From assembly GCA_030762935.1 (NCBI GenBank), contig CM060892.1, forward strand, positions 91,174,827 through 91,238,826: DNA of 64,000 nucleotides, in the 5' to 3' direction. Positions 45,510-57,065 of this stretch are shown here, one piece after another. The translations under genes were made by a program, and so were the position numbers. The notes below the pieces were generated by a model. It searched no databases and had not been told where the DNA came from. It worked only from the letters and a program-made list of their open reading frames with translations. Numbering within the stretch: position 1 is the first letter of the stretch; each line of letters starts with the position of its first letter. The DNA comes from Hymenopus coronatus (lineage: Eukaryota > Arthropoda > Insecta > Mantodea > Hymenopodidae).

Positions 45510-46165
45510 ACATGTTACATTCACATGACTTTCTCTACATTAATGCAACAAATTATTGTTAAAAAGTTTGTCCTCTATTTACTTCATGTTAATCAAGAAA
45601 AAATTAGCAGAAATAATTATACTACATGCTTCCTTGTAAGTAGAAGCCAAATAAGGAGTACCATAGGCTAAAGTGATAGTCAAAAGCTGGCTGCTATGTG
45701 ACTGAAGCTCCTTTGTTTGTATGGACAGGAGTTGACAGATTACTGTATGAGAAAAGTATAGTTTTTCACTGCTGAAACCCAAAAAAAAAGAAGAGGAAGA
45801 AATATCTCAAAAACGGTCAACTCCACGAAAAAAATTATACAACATAAATTGTGTGTTTTAACGTGCTCTACATTTTTTGTGTTGTAAGTTTTTGTCCATC
45901 TCTTATGGTTTATCAGTTATGCAAAATTCTGTAAAATTCATATAGAATAAAGTAGGTCATATCCCTGGAAGATATGACACTTAAATACCAATTTTGATAT
46001 TTTACCGATTTTTCGTTTTTCAGTTATCGTGTTCACAGACACATGGACACAAACAGACTTTTTTCTGAAAATGCTTTTTTTTTTGGATACAGGATACATA
46101 TATTTCCGGTAAAATCTCGGTATTGAATATTTGGGTGTACATAGTACGTATTGAGAAAGTAAAAA
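45510..46165 (-). repeat. R870 copy with internal deletion
   Basis: Intact 3' half ('TTACATTCACATGACTTTC' to 'AAAATTCATATAGAATAAAG'), then a jump directly to 'CCCTGGAAGATATGACAC', so roughly 190 bp of the middle are missing. Ends 'TTGAGAAAGTAAAAAAG'. Confidence 0.85.
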
Positions 46166-46249
46166 AGTGCTTAAAATCATGCAAAAGGAATTGTAATGCG
46201 TTTCAATGAGATATATTTTAAAATAACTTGGACGTTTTATTTTTTCTTC

Positions 46250-46480
46250 CTGTTTTTTGAAATTTAATGTCCATTACTCACTGGAACGATGAATGAAATT
46301 AGTGCAATGACCTCAAATGGGGTCCATAAAGCTTAGAGTCACTCGATATTTGGCTTCTTAGGATAAGGGAACAACCTGTAAAATTACCGTCTTCGGGTTA
46401 ATCATTCTAAGCGAGATTCGAACTCGCGACTTCTTGATTGGGAGCAGATACGTTACAGAGGCGGAAACTACTAGACCATA
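46250..46480 (-). repeat. tRNA-derived SINE
   Basis: Minus strand: 'GTATGGTCTAGTAGTTTCC' head with a canonical B box (GAGTTCGAATCTCGC) and a body ending in 'TTCATTCATCGTTCCAGTG'. The head is well preserved but extends into non-tRNA sequence. Confidence 0.65.
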
Positions 46481-48180
46481 CTTTACATGCAGCTAATTTA
46501 CTGCTGATTACCTGATTATGTAAGCACTCTCAATTCTAAAGTAATTTTTGAGTTGTCTTATGTATTTTCTTAAGTTTTAGTGTCAATTGCTTAGTACAAA
46601 ACTGCAGTATTTCATTATAACTACTGGGGACACACACACACACACAAAGTTAGATATGTAGGATTAAGCTGTTGATTATGAGCCGATGCAAGAATTTTTG
46701 TTTTTAACGACAAATGAGCACATTGTTGAATTACAAACAAACCATTTCTTTTGTATTTTACATAATGTTGAAATTATAAAAATGCTAATTTTTTGCGAAC
46801 ATAAAAATGTTTATAGTTTCGAATTATATGCTATTATGTATAAATGAGAAACATATATTTTTTATTTTGCAACAAAATGTGTTTATTTTAAGTTACAAAA
46901 TTTAAAATTTAATTTGTGTTTTCATACCATGCAACTAGAAGCTGTGAAACACTTAGAATTCAAATGCTGTCGTGTGGGTTTAAATTGCTAATGATGTAAT
47001 AACAATAATGAATTAAATGACTTGTTTGAGCCATAAAGTCTAGTCACTAAATCAAACGCCTGTAATTTAAATAATATATAGAAAATATTTAACCAACTGA
47101 ATATATTTAAAACTAGTTGTATTAGTTCTGTTTTGCTTCTATGTTACAAAGAACATTGTGCTATCATTTAACAACTAATCTATACGGACAAGATAACAAA
47201 TTAGATGTAATAACAGTAAACTTGACATTGTGAATAAATAGCGACTTAGCACATTTTCTATGAAAAATGTCTTCAGCGCAATGGCTACTGATATCAAATG
47301 CTGACAGCGAGAGATTTTTAGATTTTATGTACTTACAGACAGAAGAATAATAAGATGAGTTCGTCTTATAAGTCCTATAATATAAAATACGAAAATAAAT
47401 GTGATTAAGAGCTATTAGAAATAATTATACATTAGAATGAACAGAGAAAATTAATGTAGAAGAAAAATAAACGATTGTAAAGATTTTGAGTAAGAAATGA
47501 AACGGTCGAGAGAACGTTTTAAAATATTTTTTCTTCCACAAAGCTCCCATATAGAGCGCAGATGTTTAGTTCAATTCAGTTAATATTCAAAACAAACAAG
47601 GAAAAAATGGAGATTTTGCACACTTGGCCGAGTAAATTTGTAGCAAGCCATACCGTTAGGTTTCCAGAGAAGTTAAAGGAGATGATCTTCGGCAAAGGGG
47701 AGATACAAACGGTTCCGGACTAATATCGTTTACGTTTGGTGGGAGAAACAGAAAACCATCCTAAAATGTAGAAGCGACGATTATTTTTCAACATTTTCGT
47801 TGCTTTTAACAGCGCAGAGGACACTCCTGAGAGTGAATTTGACTGGTAGTCTCCGACAGTGAATAGTCCGATTGGGACTTAAACAAATTTGCATCCTCCC
47901 GAGATAAACGGTGAATAGGTTTGGCAAAGATACACAAATATTGTAAAGTTAATCACGGACAGGTCCAGGATTGAATGCTATCTCTAGCATCCAAAACGTG
48001 GAGACCGCTAACGTTTATCCGAATAGGGGTTGCCAATGACAAGACACCACGTGTAACACTAACGATTTTAGGTTACGGGATTGATTAAACAGATACTTAG
48101 GGATTGGGCATAGTCAGAAGTATCGGGGGTTAGAATTATCTATACATAACCTACAAGTATGAAACATGACTAGGTGTGAT
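46481..48180. other. Unclassified 1.7-kb stretch
   Basis: AT-rich up to about 47,600, then more balanced to 48,180. (CA)n at 46,630-46,647. Near 47,940-48,020 a weak minus-strand B-box-like site (CATTCAATCCTGG) was noted. No gene supported. Confidence 0.4.
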
Positions 48181-48187
48181 GTAAGGG

Positions 48188-48267
48188 CCTGTAGGCCATG
48201 GTCGAGTCGAAGCGGTTCCATCTGACATTTCGCCCATAGCTCATGGAGCTCGACCAGGGCCTACAAG
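48188..48267. other. Long imperfect hairpin
   Basis: Arms 48,188-48,206 and 48,249-48,267 are inverse complements at 17 of 19 positions (core GTAGGCC and GGTCGAG), with a 42-nt loop. Chance occurrence is very unlikely. No mature-miRNA claim is made. Confidence 0.85.
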
Positions 48268-48954
48268 TCCGGAATCTACTTTTTATTGGATTAACGCCAG
48301 CCTTGAAAGCCTAAATGTATACATTGCATTAGACATTATCAGAGAGTTAAATCTAGGCCATTAGGTGTATTTGTCTTATGCTGCAAAGAGTTGATGTTAG
48401 AGCTATTTACATGTCAATTATAAATAACTTAGTTGTAGTCACTTTACCTTCTCAACCGGGGAGAGTGGCGTTTGTTCCAGCATAGCGGGAGTTCTTAAAA
48501 TGAGGCAGGTTCCTTATGGAAATCTGAGTATTGTGGATTCTGGTAAAAGTCGTTACCAAGCAACATTACCATAAAAATATGAGGATTTTATGTCATTTCC
48601 AAAACTGGCCTCAGTATTATGTTAGCATTATGCTAAGAAACCTGAAGCTGAGCTAAACATAACGAATTCTTTTCACCGCTGAAACCGCGGAAAATGTGAT
48701 ATTTGTGAAGCATGCAGCGAAAGCACCAAATAGGCTGCCAGGAAACTTAACTTCCTGTTTATCACATTAATACCACGTATAGCATGGCTACAAAAAAGCA
48801 TAACTTCAATAAAAATATTAATATTTACTGTCATATCATCAGCAATCATTTTTATCGGGGGTACTCTGCTCTGGGGTTGGGCTTAAATTCAACAAGAATA
48901 CCACAGTTTGATTATTATCTAATCTAGACCCAGGTACCAATATTTTCTTTTAGG
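48268..48954. other. Unclassified sequence
   Basis: Nothing recognised. Confidence 0.5.
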
Positions 48955-49185
48955 AGGTGCAAAGGAGTTGTACCATGAAATTCGACAAGAGACTCTCATA
49001 CTCTCGGTGACCTGCAGAGGCAACAATACGTACATCAGGTAGGTTTACGAAAAGAATCATTTCCAATTCCTACCAAACTGGGACAAGGACAGAAGCTGGA
49101 TAGGTAGAGTCAGGCTGAAAAATCCAATGCCATAGCCGGGAATTGAACCAGTTGCTCTAACCATTGAGCCACTATGGCAACATGT
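48955..49185 (-). repeat. tRNA-derived SINE
   Basis: Minus strand: 'GCCATAGTGGCTCAATGG' (A box) and 'TGGTTCAATTCCCGGC' (B box). The body to the left contains 'CTTCTGTCCTTGTCCCAG'. The head looks comparatively fresh. Confidence 0.75.
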
Positions 49186-50139
49186 GCATGGCACTAATCA
49201 AATGCGAATTTTAACAACACAACTCCTGATCATAAGCATGAAAGCAGACATGAAGTAAAAGTAAGTACATTCTATCGGTGTTGAAATGTATTTTATCAAC
49301 TTAAACATCACAAGTTATAATCTGTGCATTTCCGTCATGTTTTAAATTTACCAGATAATGTTTTATATTACTCCCAGATTGGTACCCATAAAGGATGTAT
49401 AGAAAAAAAGAGACGTAAAGCAATGGCATAACGTACAACGTGTCCATTAGCTTTCAGAGTAATATATGAAACTCATTTCACCAGTTCAGTAACATCAGAA
49501 ATAATGGAGTTGAATGGAAATTGATTTGGACGGGTAGGGCGTCATAAAACTCATTCACAAAGCCGCTTCCTTTCCACGCAAATAGACTGACACAGGCAGT
49601 GTTATTCCAATTTAAACGCAGTCATCAGGGTTCTGGCCAGAGCGTGGGCGGCCCGTAAGCTGCTGTAATATCCGCCACACCTCAGAGCCACCTACAAAAT
49701 AAACGTTAATTATTTGCCGGGAGTTATCAATTGAAATTTCATGTTAACTTAATGTGCTGTGCAGGAAATGTGTCGAAATCCTCTAAAACATTTTTAACAA
49801 CTGTGTGATCAACGGTTGAGCACACCAGATCACGTACATATCAACAAAACTATTAAGCGTTTAAATCGGTTGGGAAAAGTAAACTCTAAATGTTGTAGTG
49901 TTATGTACACTTATGAGCACGGACTTTTATAGAAGTGTAATTATTAATTACTGAAACACTTAGCAAAACGGCATTCTTTGAAGTTTCAAAAGCAAGACTT
50001 AATTTTGGTTTACAAGACCAATGTTTTATAATTAACATTATATGATCCACGAATAATGGTTACCTTAGAAATAACATCATACTTTTTTTTGAGAGTTCTT
50101 TCGAAAAAGAACATTGTGACCTCGATGTTGGATTAATCA
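49186..50139. other. Unclassified sequence
   Basis: A GC-richer patch at 49,560-49,700, no family match. No gene supported. Confidence 0.5.
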
Positions 50140-50760
50140 TATCACTTGCCGAGAGAGATGCCCAACACATTTTCGTATGTGGCCCGCATTCGGGAGATCG
50201 TGGGTGTGATCCCCATGGCCGGCCTATATGAATTGCTGCTGGTAGTTTCCATTTCCTGTTTCCATCATTCCCAAATCATCATTCTTTCAAGTTTGGAGGA
50301 CCAGGCGACGGTGTTCGGAGGTTTGCGGTTGGAAGGTGGATTGTGAATTGCAAAAATATTATCCTGGCTCGTCATAGGGATAGCTCAATCGACACCCGTC
50401 TTTGTGTGTGGAGTCCTAGGAGGCGTCGTTATTCCAACTACAGCCGTAAGGACATCGTTCATGCTTGTGCTCATCGTCTTCCGGATCTGGTCGCCTTTTG
50501 GATCTCTTCCTACCTGTCTCCTTGCCTGGGGTAACGTAGGAGGTAATGGATCGCATGGGTTTATACCCGGTGTCCTGGGGGCCCTATTGGTGTCTTATTC
50601 TAATCCTAATCACAAGCCTTTCTTTACTCACTCTTTTACAAATTATCTTACGCTTGTTTTTTCTCTGTCTACTGCATATTATAGTCCACGGAGAGGGAAC
50701 TCCTCACGTTCAATGTTTAGAATCTTCTATTAGGAATTTAAGCACACTAACTTATACTCA
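50140..50760 (+). repeat. SINE family B, longest copy
   Basis: Head 'CATTCGGGAGATCGTGG' with B-box-like 'GGTGTGATCCCC', then 'GCCGGCCTATATGAATTGC', 'CAGGCGACGGTGTTCGG', 'GGAGTCCTAGGAGGCGTCG', 'CTTGTGCTCATCGTCTTCCG' and 'CTCCTTGCCTGGGG'. It defines the body used to recognise the partial copies. Overlapping 109- and 76-codon frames are not genes. Confidence 0.75.
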
Positions 50761-50941
50761 TTTAAGACGAAAATAATTCTAATTTCAGCATGAAAAATCC
50801 AATCCAAATAAGCTCTTTTTTCTTAGAAATGGAACAAGATTTTGTACAAAATATGATGTGGGCAATTTTTTCGCACTTGCGGTATACTCTGTAATATTTT
50901 GTGTTCCACTCATAATTTTATTAATTGATTTCTTGCTAAAC

Positions 50942-50943
<2 letters not shown>

Positions 50944-50986
<43 letters not shown>
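50944..50986. repeat. (GA)n microsatellite
   Basis: About 21 uninterrupted units. Confidence 0.95.
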
Positions 50987-50987
<1 letters not shown>

Positions 50988-51059
50988 GTAACTATCATCA
51001 TTTTTAACTCCAAGTGCGTAGGTATAAAATATATAGCAGTACCTTAAATAGTTGTTTTC

Positions 51060-51525
51060 ATCCGGCTACCTACGTCTCACGAAAGGGTGCCCCGGGAGGA
51101 AGGGATGAGGTAAGAGGACACAGCAGGCTGGTGGCCGGAACCAGAACCACGGCAATGCCGATGATAGTTTCCTGATTTAAGCACCCCAACATTCAGATAC
51201 GAAGACCGGGAACACCGAACCATATACGGTCCAAGGCTCCACCAAGAGCGGTTCTCATCCCGGAGACCGAAGTTTACTAGGAGCATTCTTTTTCCTTTGC
51301 AAGACTCAACGAACACCATCGTCAGAACTTCCAACTACTGAAGGACGAGGAAACTGACTATGAAAACAAATGGTGGTGGACAGGGAATTCGGAGGATGGA
51401 AGAAAGCTACTCAGTAGTCACCTGGCGACACGGGAAGCCTCCAAAAATGGGATTGAATCCGCGACCTCCTGAGTGCGAGTCACAGACGAAAAACTGCCTG
51501 AGCCATCCCGCGTGGTTAGTTTTAC
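51060..51525 (-). repeat. SINE family B, full-length minus copy
   Basis: Head at the right: minus strand 'GGGATGGCTCAGGCAG' (A box) and 'CGCGGATTCAATCCC' (B box), followed by 'CTTCCCGTGTCGCC' and, at the far left, 'GTTCCGGCCACCAGCC' and 'TTCCTCCCGGGGCACCC'. Confidence 0.8.
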
Positions 51526-51581
51526 TTATAATCAAAGAAATCTGGAAAAGCGCCAACCAGACCTAAAGAAGATCGATTACC

Positions 51582-51603
51582 TTTTTTTTGGGGGGGGGGG
51601 GGG
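51582..51603. repeat. T8-G14 homopolymer pair
   Basis: A run of eight T directly followed by fourteen G; prone to slippage and assembly error. Confidence 0.9.
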
Positions 51604-51852
51604 GAACGAGTCCAATTTACTGCTAATTCCAACAGCAAAGCCGTTACTGTACACAGTAACCAGGTATTGTGAAAATAAAGATCCTTATCTCGTAAGTACA
51701 TCTGTAGATTCAAATACTGAGGTAATGCAATAGCGAATGAGTATAGTTATGAAGTCGATGAGTACTTTTTGTTTGCAAAGTCTATTCAGACTGATTTTTA
51801 TCACATAAAAGTTTAAAACAATCAAGACAAATTAAGTCTAAGTAGAATCCCC

Positions 51853-51854
<2 letters not shown>

Positions 51855-51894
<40 letters not shown>
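51855..51894. repeat. (ATT)n microsatellite
   Basis: About 13 units. Confidence 0.95.
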
Positions 51895-51896
<2 letters not shown>

Positions 51897-53645
51897 ACTA
51901 TATATATTATACCATTTATTGTTAAAACTATCCTAGTTTAACTTGCTGATGTTACAAATTTCTGTTTTTATTCCAATAATTTAGAACAATTTTCTCTCTT
52001 GACGCTCCTTTCTTCGGCTGTCTCTCTGGTACAATTACACTCGAAGTTGCTTTGTAAATCTGGATTCTACTTTTATATTTATTTATTACGTAGCAAAGCA
52101 TTTCCAGAGTGGACGTTGTAATGCTTAGAGAGATTACCATAAGCTGAAAACGATTGTGCCTACTTAACAAAAATCTTCAAGACTTTCAGTAAACCATGAG
52201 CGCTGCTACTTCAGGAGATTAGAGAGGTCTTGTGTTCGACCCTCCAACAGCTCTTGTGTATGACTCGAAGTAGCGCATTCTTTGCGTATCTCTATGTTAC
52301 GAAGAAAGTTAAGCAACATTGAAAACCAAGTGAAGTGAGAATGAAAATTTGAGCCACATTATGTTCAAGTGTCAGTGAGAACTCGGAAAGTTAACAAACT
52401 TATAATAAATAATGTTTTAATGCTTTTTTCATAACTCTATTTGATTAGGGAGGAATAATTGTACGTGACCATAAATGTTTCTGAAATATTCATAACACAG
52501 CTATTACGCATCTGCTTTGACTCACCAGAGCAAGAAATCGCAGACTAAACATCTTAAAATCAAAAGAAAAACTGTAAATAAATCAATGGATTCGTACTTA
52601 AATGCTGTTTGAGACCAAAGTTTAAATTCATATGTTAACATAATATAACTTATATTAACTGGAGGCCTGCTGATAGGAGACACTTTGAAGAAACATTGAT
52701 AAGATTCGTGGAATGGTCACTAATTTCATTTTATTGAATTAACAAACAGACAAAAGAGTTATCATTCAAATTTAATAGGACTGTGACAAGCTTAAAGAAC
52801 CAAAAGGTCTTCAATTTAGGCATTTCGTTCCTGATCTATCCCTTTTTGAAGACATTTAGATTAACCCCAAGCGCGATTAGATCACATCTTAAAATAGTTA
52901 TACATTCGATTATGTAATTATAGCTTCCTAAGCTTCATAAGTTACAACTTACAAGTTTCTCTACAACATTCCATTTATTTTGAAGGATTTTTTTAGTCTT
53001 GAATTAAGGACACTTCAGATTTACAAAAGTACAAGAAATTGGGCAATGTACCTGAGCACAAACTGCTCCTTAATTATTGAAATGCGTAAATTGATAATTA
53101 TTAATAACTGTTTACCAACTCGCATATAATTAAGTTATAATCAAAATATTCAATGATTTTCAGCATAATGCTGAAATAAAAAATAATTGTTCCAGGAAGA
53201 TAAGAAAGAAAATGTATTCCGAAATATATTTGCATAATGCAGATGTGGAGAGAAATTAAGCTCCCAGTCGAGGTTGCATTTTGTTTTCTTCAAGATGTCA
53301 CGCAAGATATTCTGAAAGCCACAGCAAAAACTAAGAGCTTTAAACCTAACGCCTTTCTTTATTAATTACTCCTCTGCTCCCGGAACTGAATCAGCTAAAT
53401 ACAAAACTGTTTATAGAACCATCGTTATACAGTTATAATTCATTTTCTATTAAAGCGTAGAGTTTCAACGAATTAAAGCAAAGGTTGAGGCTGAAAATAG
53501 TAACAACTCAGTCGATCTACGTTTATGATAGGCATATTATTTTTACTTATTTATTTATTCGTTTTATGGAATCATTGAGCACAATCATCTGCTGCACAGA
53601 TCCGGAAACAAAGACAGGAAATAATAACAATCAGAAGGTCAGGCT
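51895..53645. other. Unclassified AT-rich sequence
   Basis: A B-box-like site (GTGTTCGACCCTCC) near 52,233 may be an old tRNA-derived remnant. No gene supported. Confidence 0.45.
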
Positions 53646-54060
53646 CATATTGACCCTCGGGAGCTAGATAGCTCAGATATAGTCAAGGCCTTTCACATTA
53701 AAGACCTCGTTCTGAGGTATTATCCGAAGAAAGCCGGGAGTCCTATGGGAGACTGTTCCAGATCCGGGAACTCCAGCAATTCTTTTTCCTAAGGAGAAAT
53801 GCACAGCGCCGGGCAGTAAGCAGAGGCGATTTATATGCATACGTTCCAACACGCAATACAGTCGCTTTGACAGCATAATTTGGTTTCTGCTTAACTCGCA
53901 ACTTTTTTAAATTTTCTTCAAGGTGTAAAATATGTCTCAAGCTTTGTGATAAGTAGATGAAGACCAGGTAACCAAATTTTATTAATAAACCCACGTGCAG
54001 AAATGGTTTGGTTATTTGTAAGGGTCTCTGAAATATGGAGTAAGACATAGCCAGATACGG
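53646..54060 (-). other. Unclassified GC-richer block, 101-codon frame
   Basis: Two overlapping minus frames (53,743-54,048 and 53,673-53,876). The first ends with an arginine-rich 'LLTARRCAFLLRKKNCW' stretch. No recognised family; it may be a fragment of a transposon ORF, for example the end of an RT domain. Left unassigned. Confidence 0.3.
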
Positions 54061-54720
54061 ATCTCAAAAGATGTGGAATAAGTAAAACAGAAACGTGAAA
54101 TACTCTAAGTAAAATGATAATGTTATAATAAATTACTGAAGGCTTTGTACTTAGACTGAACTTGTTCAGTTTAAATTCTAATTTACGGATGTAAACAGAG
54201 ATAATAATTAGGACGTAAGCAGTTTCTTTACCTACAAATTATGCAATCTTGGAAATATGACTGGACTGGTGGGACTTGTTGAGGTACCGCTGCAAGTAAC
54301 TTTTACGTTCCTTCAGATTTTTCAATGGGAGAAAGCATCTCGGTGGACTGTGCAAGTCCATCAATGATGATTCCTATTTGACGTTATCACACAACTGTTG
54401 AATTTGAAAATACTAAACACAGTAACACATAAACACTACAGTTGGCTCTACGGGTGGTGAAGTACTCTGTGACAGTATTTTAGCATGACGCATATATTAC
54501 TAGTTTAATCATTAGTTTGTACATATTTAGTATAAAAAATATCTGCTCAGTAGAACGCAGAACCGTAGCGTGTGGAAGCTCGCATTGTATTCTTCAAGGC
54601 TACGTGCTTTATTCAAAATAACAAGAATTTTAGAGCATTAGGGACACAAGTAACAACCCTTGGGAGGAAGAAAGGTTCACCTCATATTTTAAAAAGTGAG
54701 AATTTCTCTTTGTAGAGAAA
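54061..54720. other. Unclassified sequence
   Basis: Nothing recognised; it precedes the promoter-like cluster. Confidence 0.4.
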
Positions 54721-54723
54721 GGT

Positions 54724-54834
54724 CACGTGGGTGGAAAATAAAAATCCCCGACAGTCACGTGACAACGCTACTTTCCGCACCTGTTTCCAGCCAATCAAAA
54801 AAGATGGCAATACTCGGACCTTTTAGTATATAAA
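54724..54834 (+). promoter_or_regulatory. Promoter-like cluster: two CACGTG, CCAAT, TATA
   Basis: CACGTG at 54,724-54,729; the 10-bp palindrome GTCACGTGAC at 54,754-54,763; CCAAT at 54,791-54,795; TATATAAA at 54,827-54,834. Order and spacing match a TATA-type RNA polymerase II promoter on the plus strand, predicting a start near 54,857-54,864. The neighbourhood is GC-richer than average. No coding region follows within reach, so this is either the 5' end of a gene with a non-coding first exon or the U3/R part of an LTR. Confidence 0.5.
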
Positions 54835-54842
54835 TGATATGC

Positions 54843-55000
54843 GTACAAGAAATCGGGCTCACAAGGTACAAGAAATCGGACACTCAATGTAGGAAACCGC
54901 GTATAAGAAATCGGACACACAAGCAAATCCAGAGTATAAGAAATGTGACGAGACACTGTCTAAGAAATCGCGCGGCGTCTAGTGTAGGAAATCGGTGTGT
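54843..55000 (+). repeat. Degenerate 23-bp tandem array
   Basis: Seven units around the core GTAYAAGAAATCGGACACAC start at about 54,843, 54,866, 54,889, 54,901, 54,934, 54,959 and 54,983, mostly 23-25 bp apart. The array begins right where transcription from the TATA box would start, so it would lie at the head of the transcript. Confidence 0.8.
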
Positions 55001-55077
55001 TATTATATAATTTGACGGGCAATTACTACCGTAAATGTTATATGCACCGTGAGAATAAAAAAAAATGTAAATGACGT

Positions 55078-55343
55078 GTTATTTATGGACGCTCTTTAAC
55101 TGCTGTGGTTCTCAGCGTCCCATTCTATATTGGACGTGAAAGATCGCTTAATTTCCCTCAGAGGCCTCTTTGTCAGGCTTAAGGTTCTTTTACGTGCCGT
55201 AAATATACGACACGGGACCCTTCCGAAGGAAGCCATGCTAAGGATTTTTACGCCCGAAAAAATACATCGTCCTCCGCTGGGTTTGAACCCGCGACCTCGG
55301 GTATATGAAGTCAGCATGGTAACCATTACACCACAGAGGGTAA
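55078..55343 (-). repeat. SINE family 2 copy
   Basis: Tail 'GTTATTTATGGACGCTC' left, head with 'GGGTTTGAACCCGCGACC' (B box on the minus strand) and 'GTAACCATTACACCACAG' right. Best preserved of the three family 2 copies. Confidence 0.9.
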
Positions 55344-55515
55344 AGTCAAACTCAAGATTACAATGATGAATGTAAGTATAATAACTCAGTAAAAGTGGAA
55401 CTAGCACTTAAACAAAATCATATCAGCAAGTTCGCGATCGGTTATGTCGGGAGTCGCTCGCAGGGTTAGAAGCTCAATCCAACCACAGATCATCAATAAA
55501 AGAAATCACCAGAGA

Positions 55516-55656
55516 AAGTAAGTGAAATTTCTCTTTTATTTTAGTCTACCCAAAGTGTTACATTTGTCATTCTTTCCCCCCCCCCCCCCGCAAGAGACAA
55601 CTTATGGTCTACAAGAACGAGCCTAGCCAGAGCAACAAATAGAATCTGCAAGGTAA
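55516..55656 (+). promoter_or_regulatory. Two consensus 5' splice sites and C14
   Basis: AAAGTAAGT with GT at 55,518-55,519, and CAAGGTAAGT with GT at 55,653-55,654, the latter a full consensus donor. C14 run at 55,576-55,589. They lie on the same strand as, and 0.7-0.8 kb after, the promoter-like cluster. Confidence 0.35.
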
Positions 55657-55721
55657 GTACACTCTTAATGTGGAGAATTTCACGAGCACTAACCCTCGAC
55701 CAACTCCAAGTAGACTCACCT

Positions 55722-55878
55722 GATAGCGTCATATTGTCGCAGCAACGTGATACCAGAAGTAAAACTGCGACATATTAGCATCCTAACGAGGCAACAATAA
55801 AACTACGACATATTGGTGCACCAACGTGACGCTCAACAATAAAACTACGGCATATTGGCGCCCTAACGTGGCAACTCC
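55722..55878 (+). repeat. Four-unit 40-bp array resembling a primer-binding site
   Basis: Units begin CATATT at 55,730, 55,771, 55,809 and 55,851, each preceded by (A)TAAAACTRCG in the last three. The last reads CATATTGGCGCCCTAACGTGG. TGGCGCCC-AACGTGG is what a reverse-transcribing element primed by a lysine tRNA carries just after its 5' LTR; one extra T is present. The other units are diverged versions of the same site. Confidence 0.6.
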
Positions 55879-57060
55879 AATGCATTACATCACAGATGAG
55901 TAAGACCATTCATAAAATGTATGAGTGAGCTATTAAGAATTTTAATAACTCTCAACTAATGAACTGAACGTCTACTTATTATGGAGTCTAAGGCTTGTTT
56001 AATTTATGGTCACTGCCCTTTCCGTTTCGGAGAACGTTGTGCATAAATACGAATTTCCGCTCATGGGTTTATCACCAAAATATGATCACACGCCACACAT
56101 CAAACTCTGTACCTTGTCGTTGGGCCCTAGTGTTCTATGATTTTCGAAGGAAATACGATATACACGCATAAAACACTTATTAAAGTTGCTTTTTCTTAGT
56201 GAAAAAAGATCCAGTATGCATGACTTTTACTTTTACCCTTAGTATAAGCTATGACTTTAAGGCATAAAACGCAGGAAAACTTATGCTAAACATTAATATT
56301 GTAAAAAACCCTAGCATGGGTGTATCCGGGCTTGGCCTGTTTATTTAATGGTTTTTGATAATAAGTCTAAATAAAAATAGCTGTGTTGTTCATACACTCG
56401 AAGCAGAAAGTCACATAAAAGAGAAGAACGCCATTACAAGAAACTGTGCACAGACAAGCATAGTTTATGTACACATTCGTAATTTAAAGCTAAAGTGCGT
56501 TAACATTTGTAAATGATATAGCTAATCTAAAATTATGCTAGATACTTACATGAGGTGTTACTTCCAGAAAACTCCAAAAGCTCAAAAAACAATTTGGAAA
56601 TCAGTAACAAGAGAATAATTATGCTCACTTACTCAACAAAAGAAATGAAGAGCGTTCATCTATGTTAACTATGACACTATATTACTAAATAGAGGAAATA
56701 TCTAGGTCCGGTTGCACTTCTCAAAAATCAGCTTATTGCTATTATTTTTGCTAATCAGTGGCGTATGCTGCTGTTAAGTTCTGGACTAGCTCTCATTTTC
56801 TTCTTTAAAAGGAATATTATGTTTACATTTTGTTCTGCTTTTAATAAAAGTTATCTATAATAATATAAGTATTTTAATAGGCCTAATACATGCAGTCAAT
56901 AAAAGTAACAATTATAATTATTCATTAACTAAGTATTTAAATTAAAGAAATATGAAAAATAGTCAGCTTCATCTATTTTTGAAATAGATAACTTATGATT
57001 TTATAAATACAAATCCAATATCTTCAGTAATAAAAAGTATTATACTATATCAATTTATAA
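55879..57060. other. Unclassified AT-rich sequence
   Basis: No gag-like frame follows the PBS-like array. Nothing recognised. Confidence 0.5.
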
Positions 57061-57065
57061 TATAT

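Noticed and set aside
53673..54048. 101-codon frame ending in an Arg-rich stretch
   Set aside because: It suggests an RT or ORF fragment, but no diagnostic motif could be read, so it is not called a LINE.
54843..55000. CRISPR-like array
   Set aside because: Units are directly adjacent and degenerate with no unique spacers, and the DNA is eukaryotic.
55565..55600. Polypurine tract (G14 on the minus strand) followed by TG as an LTR edge
   Set aside because: A simple homopolymer with no matching LTR on that strand; it is also inside the region better explained by the plus-strand layout.
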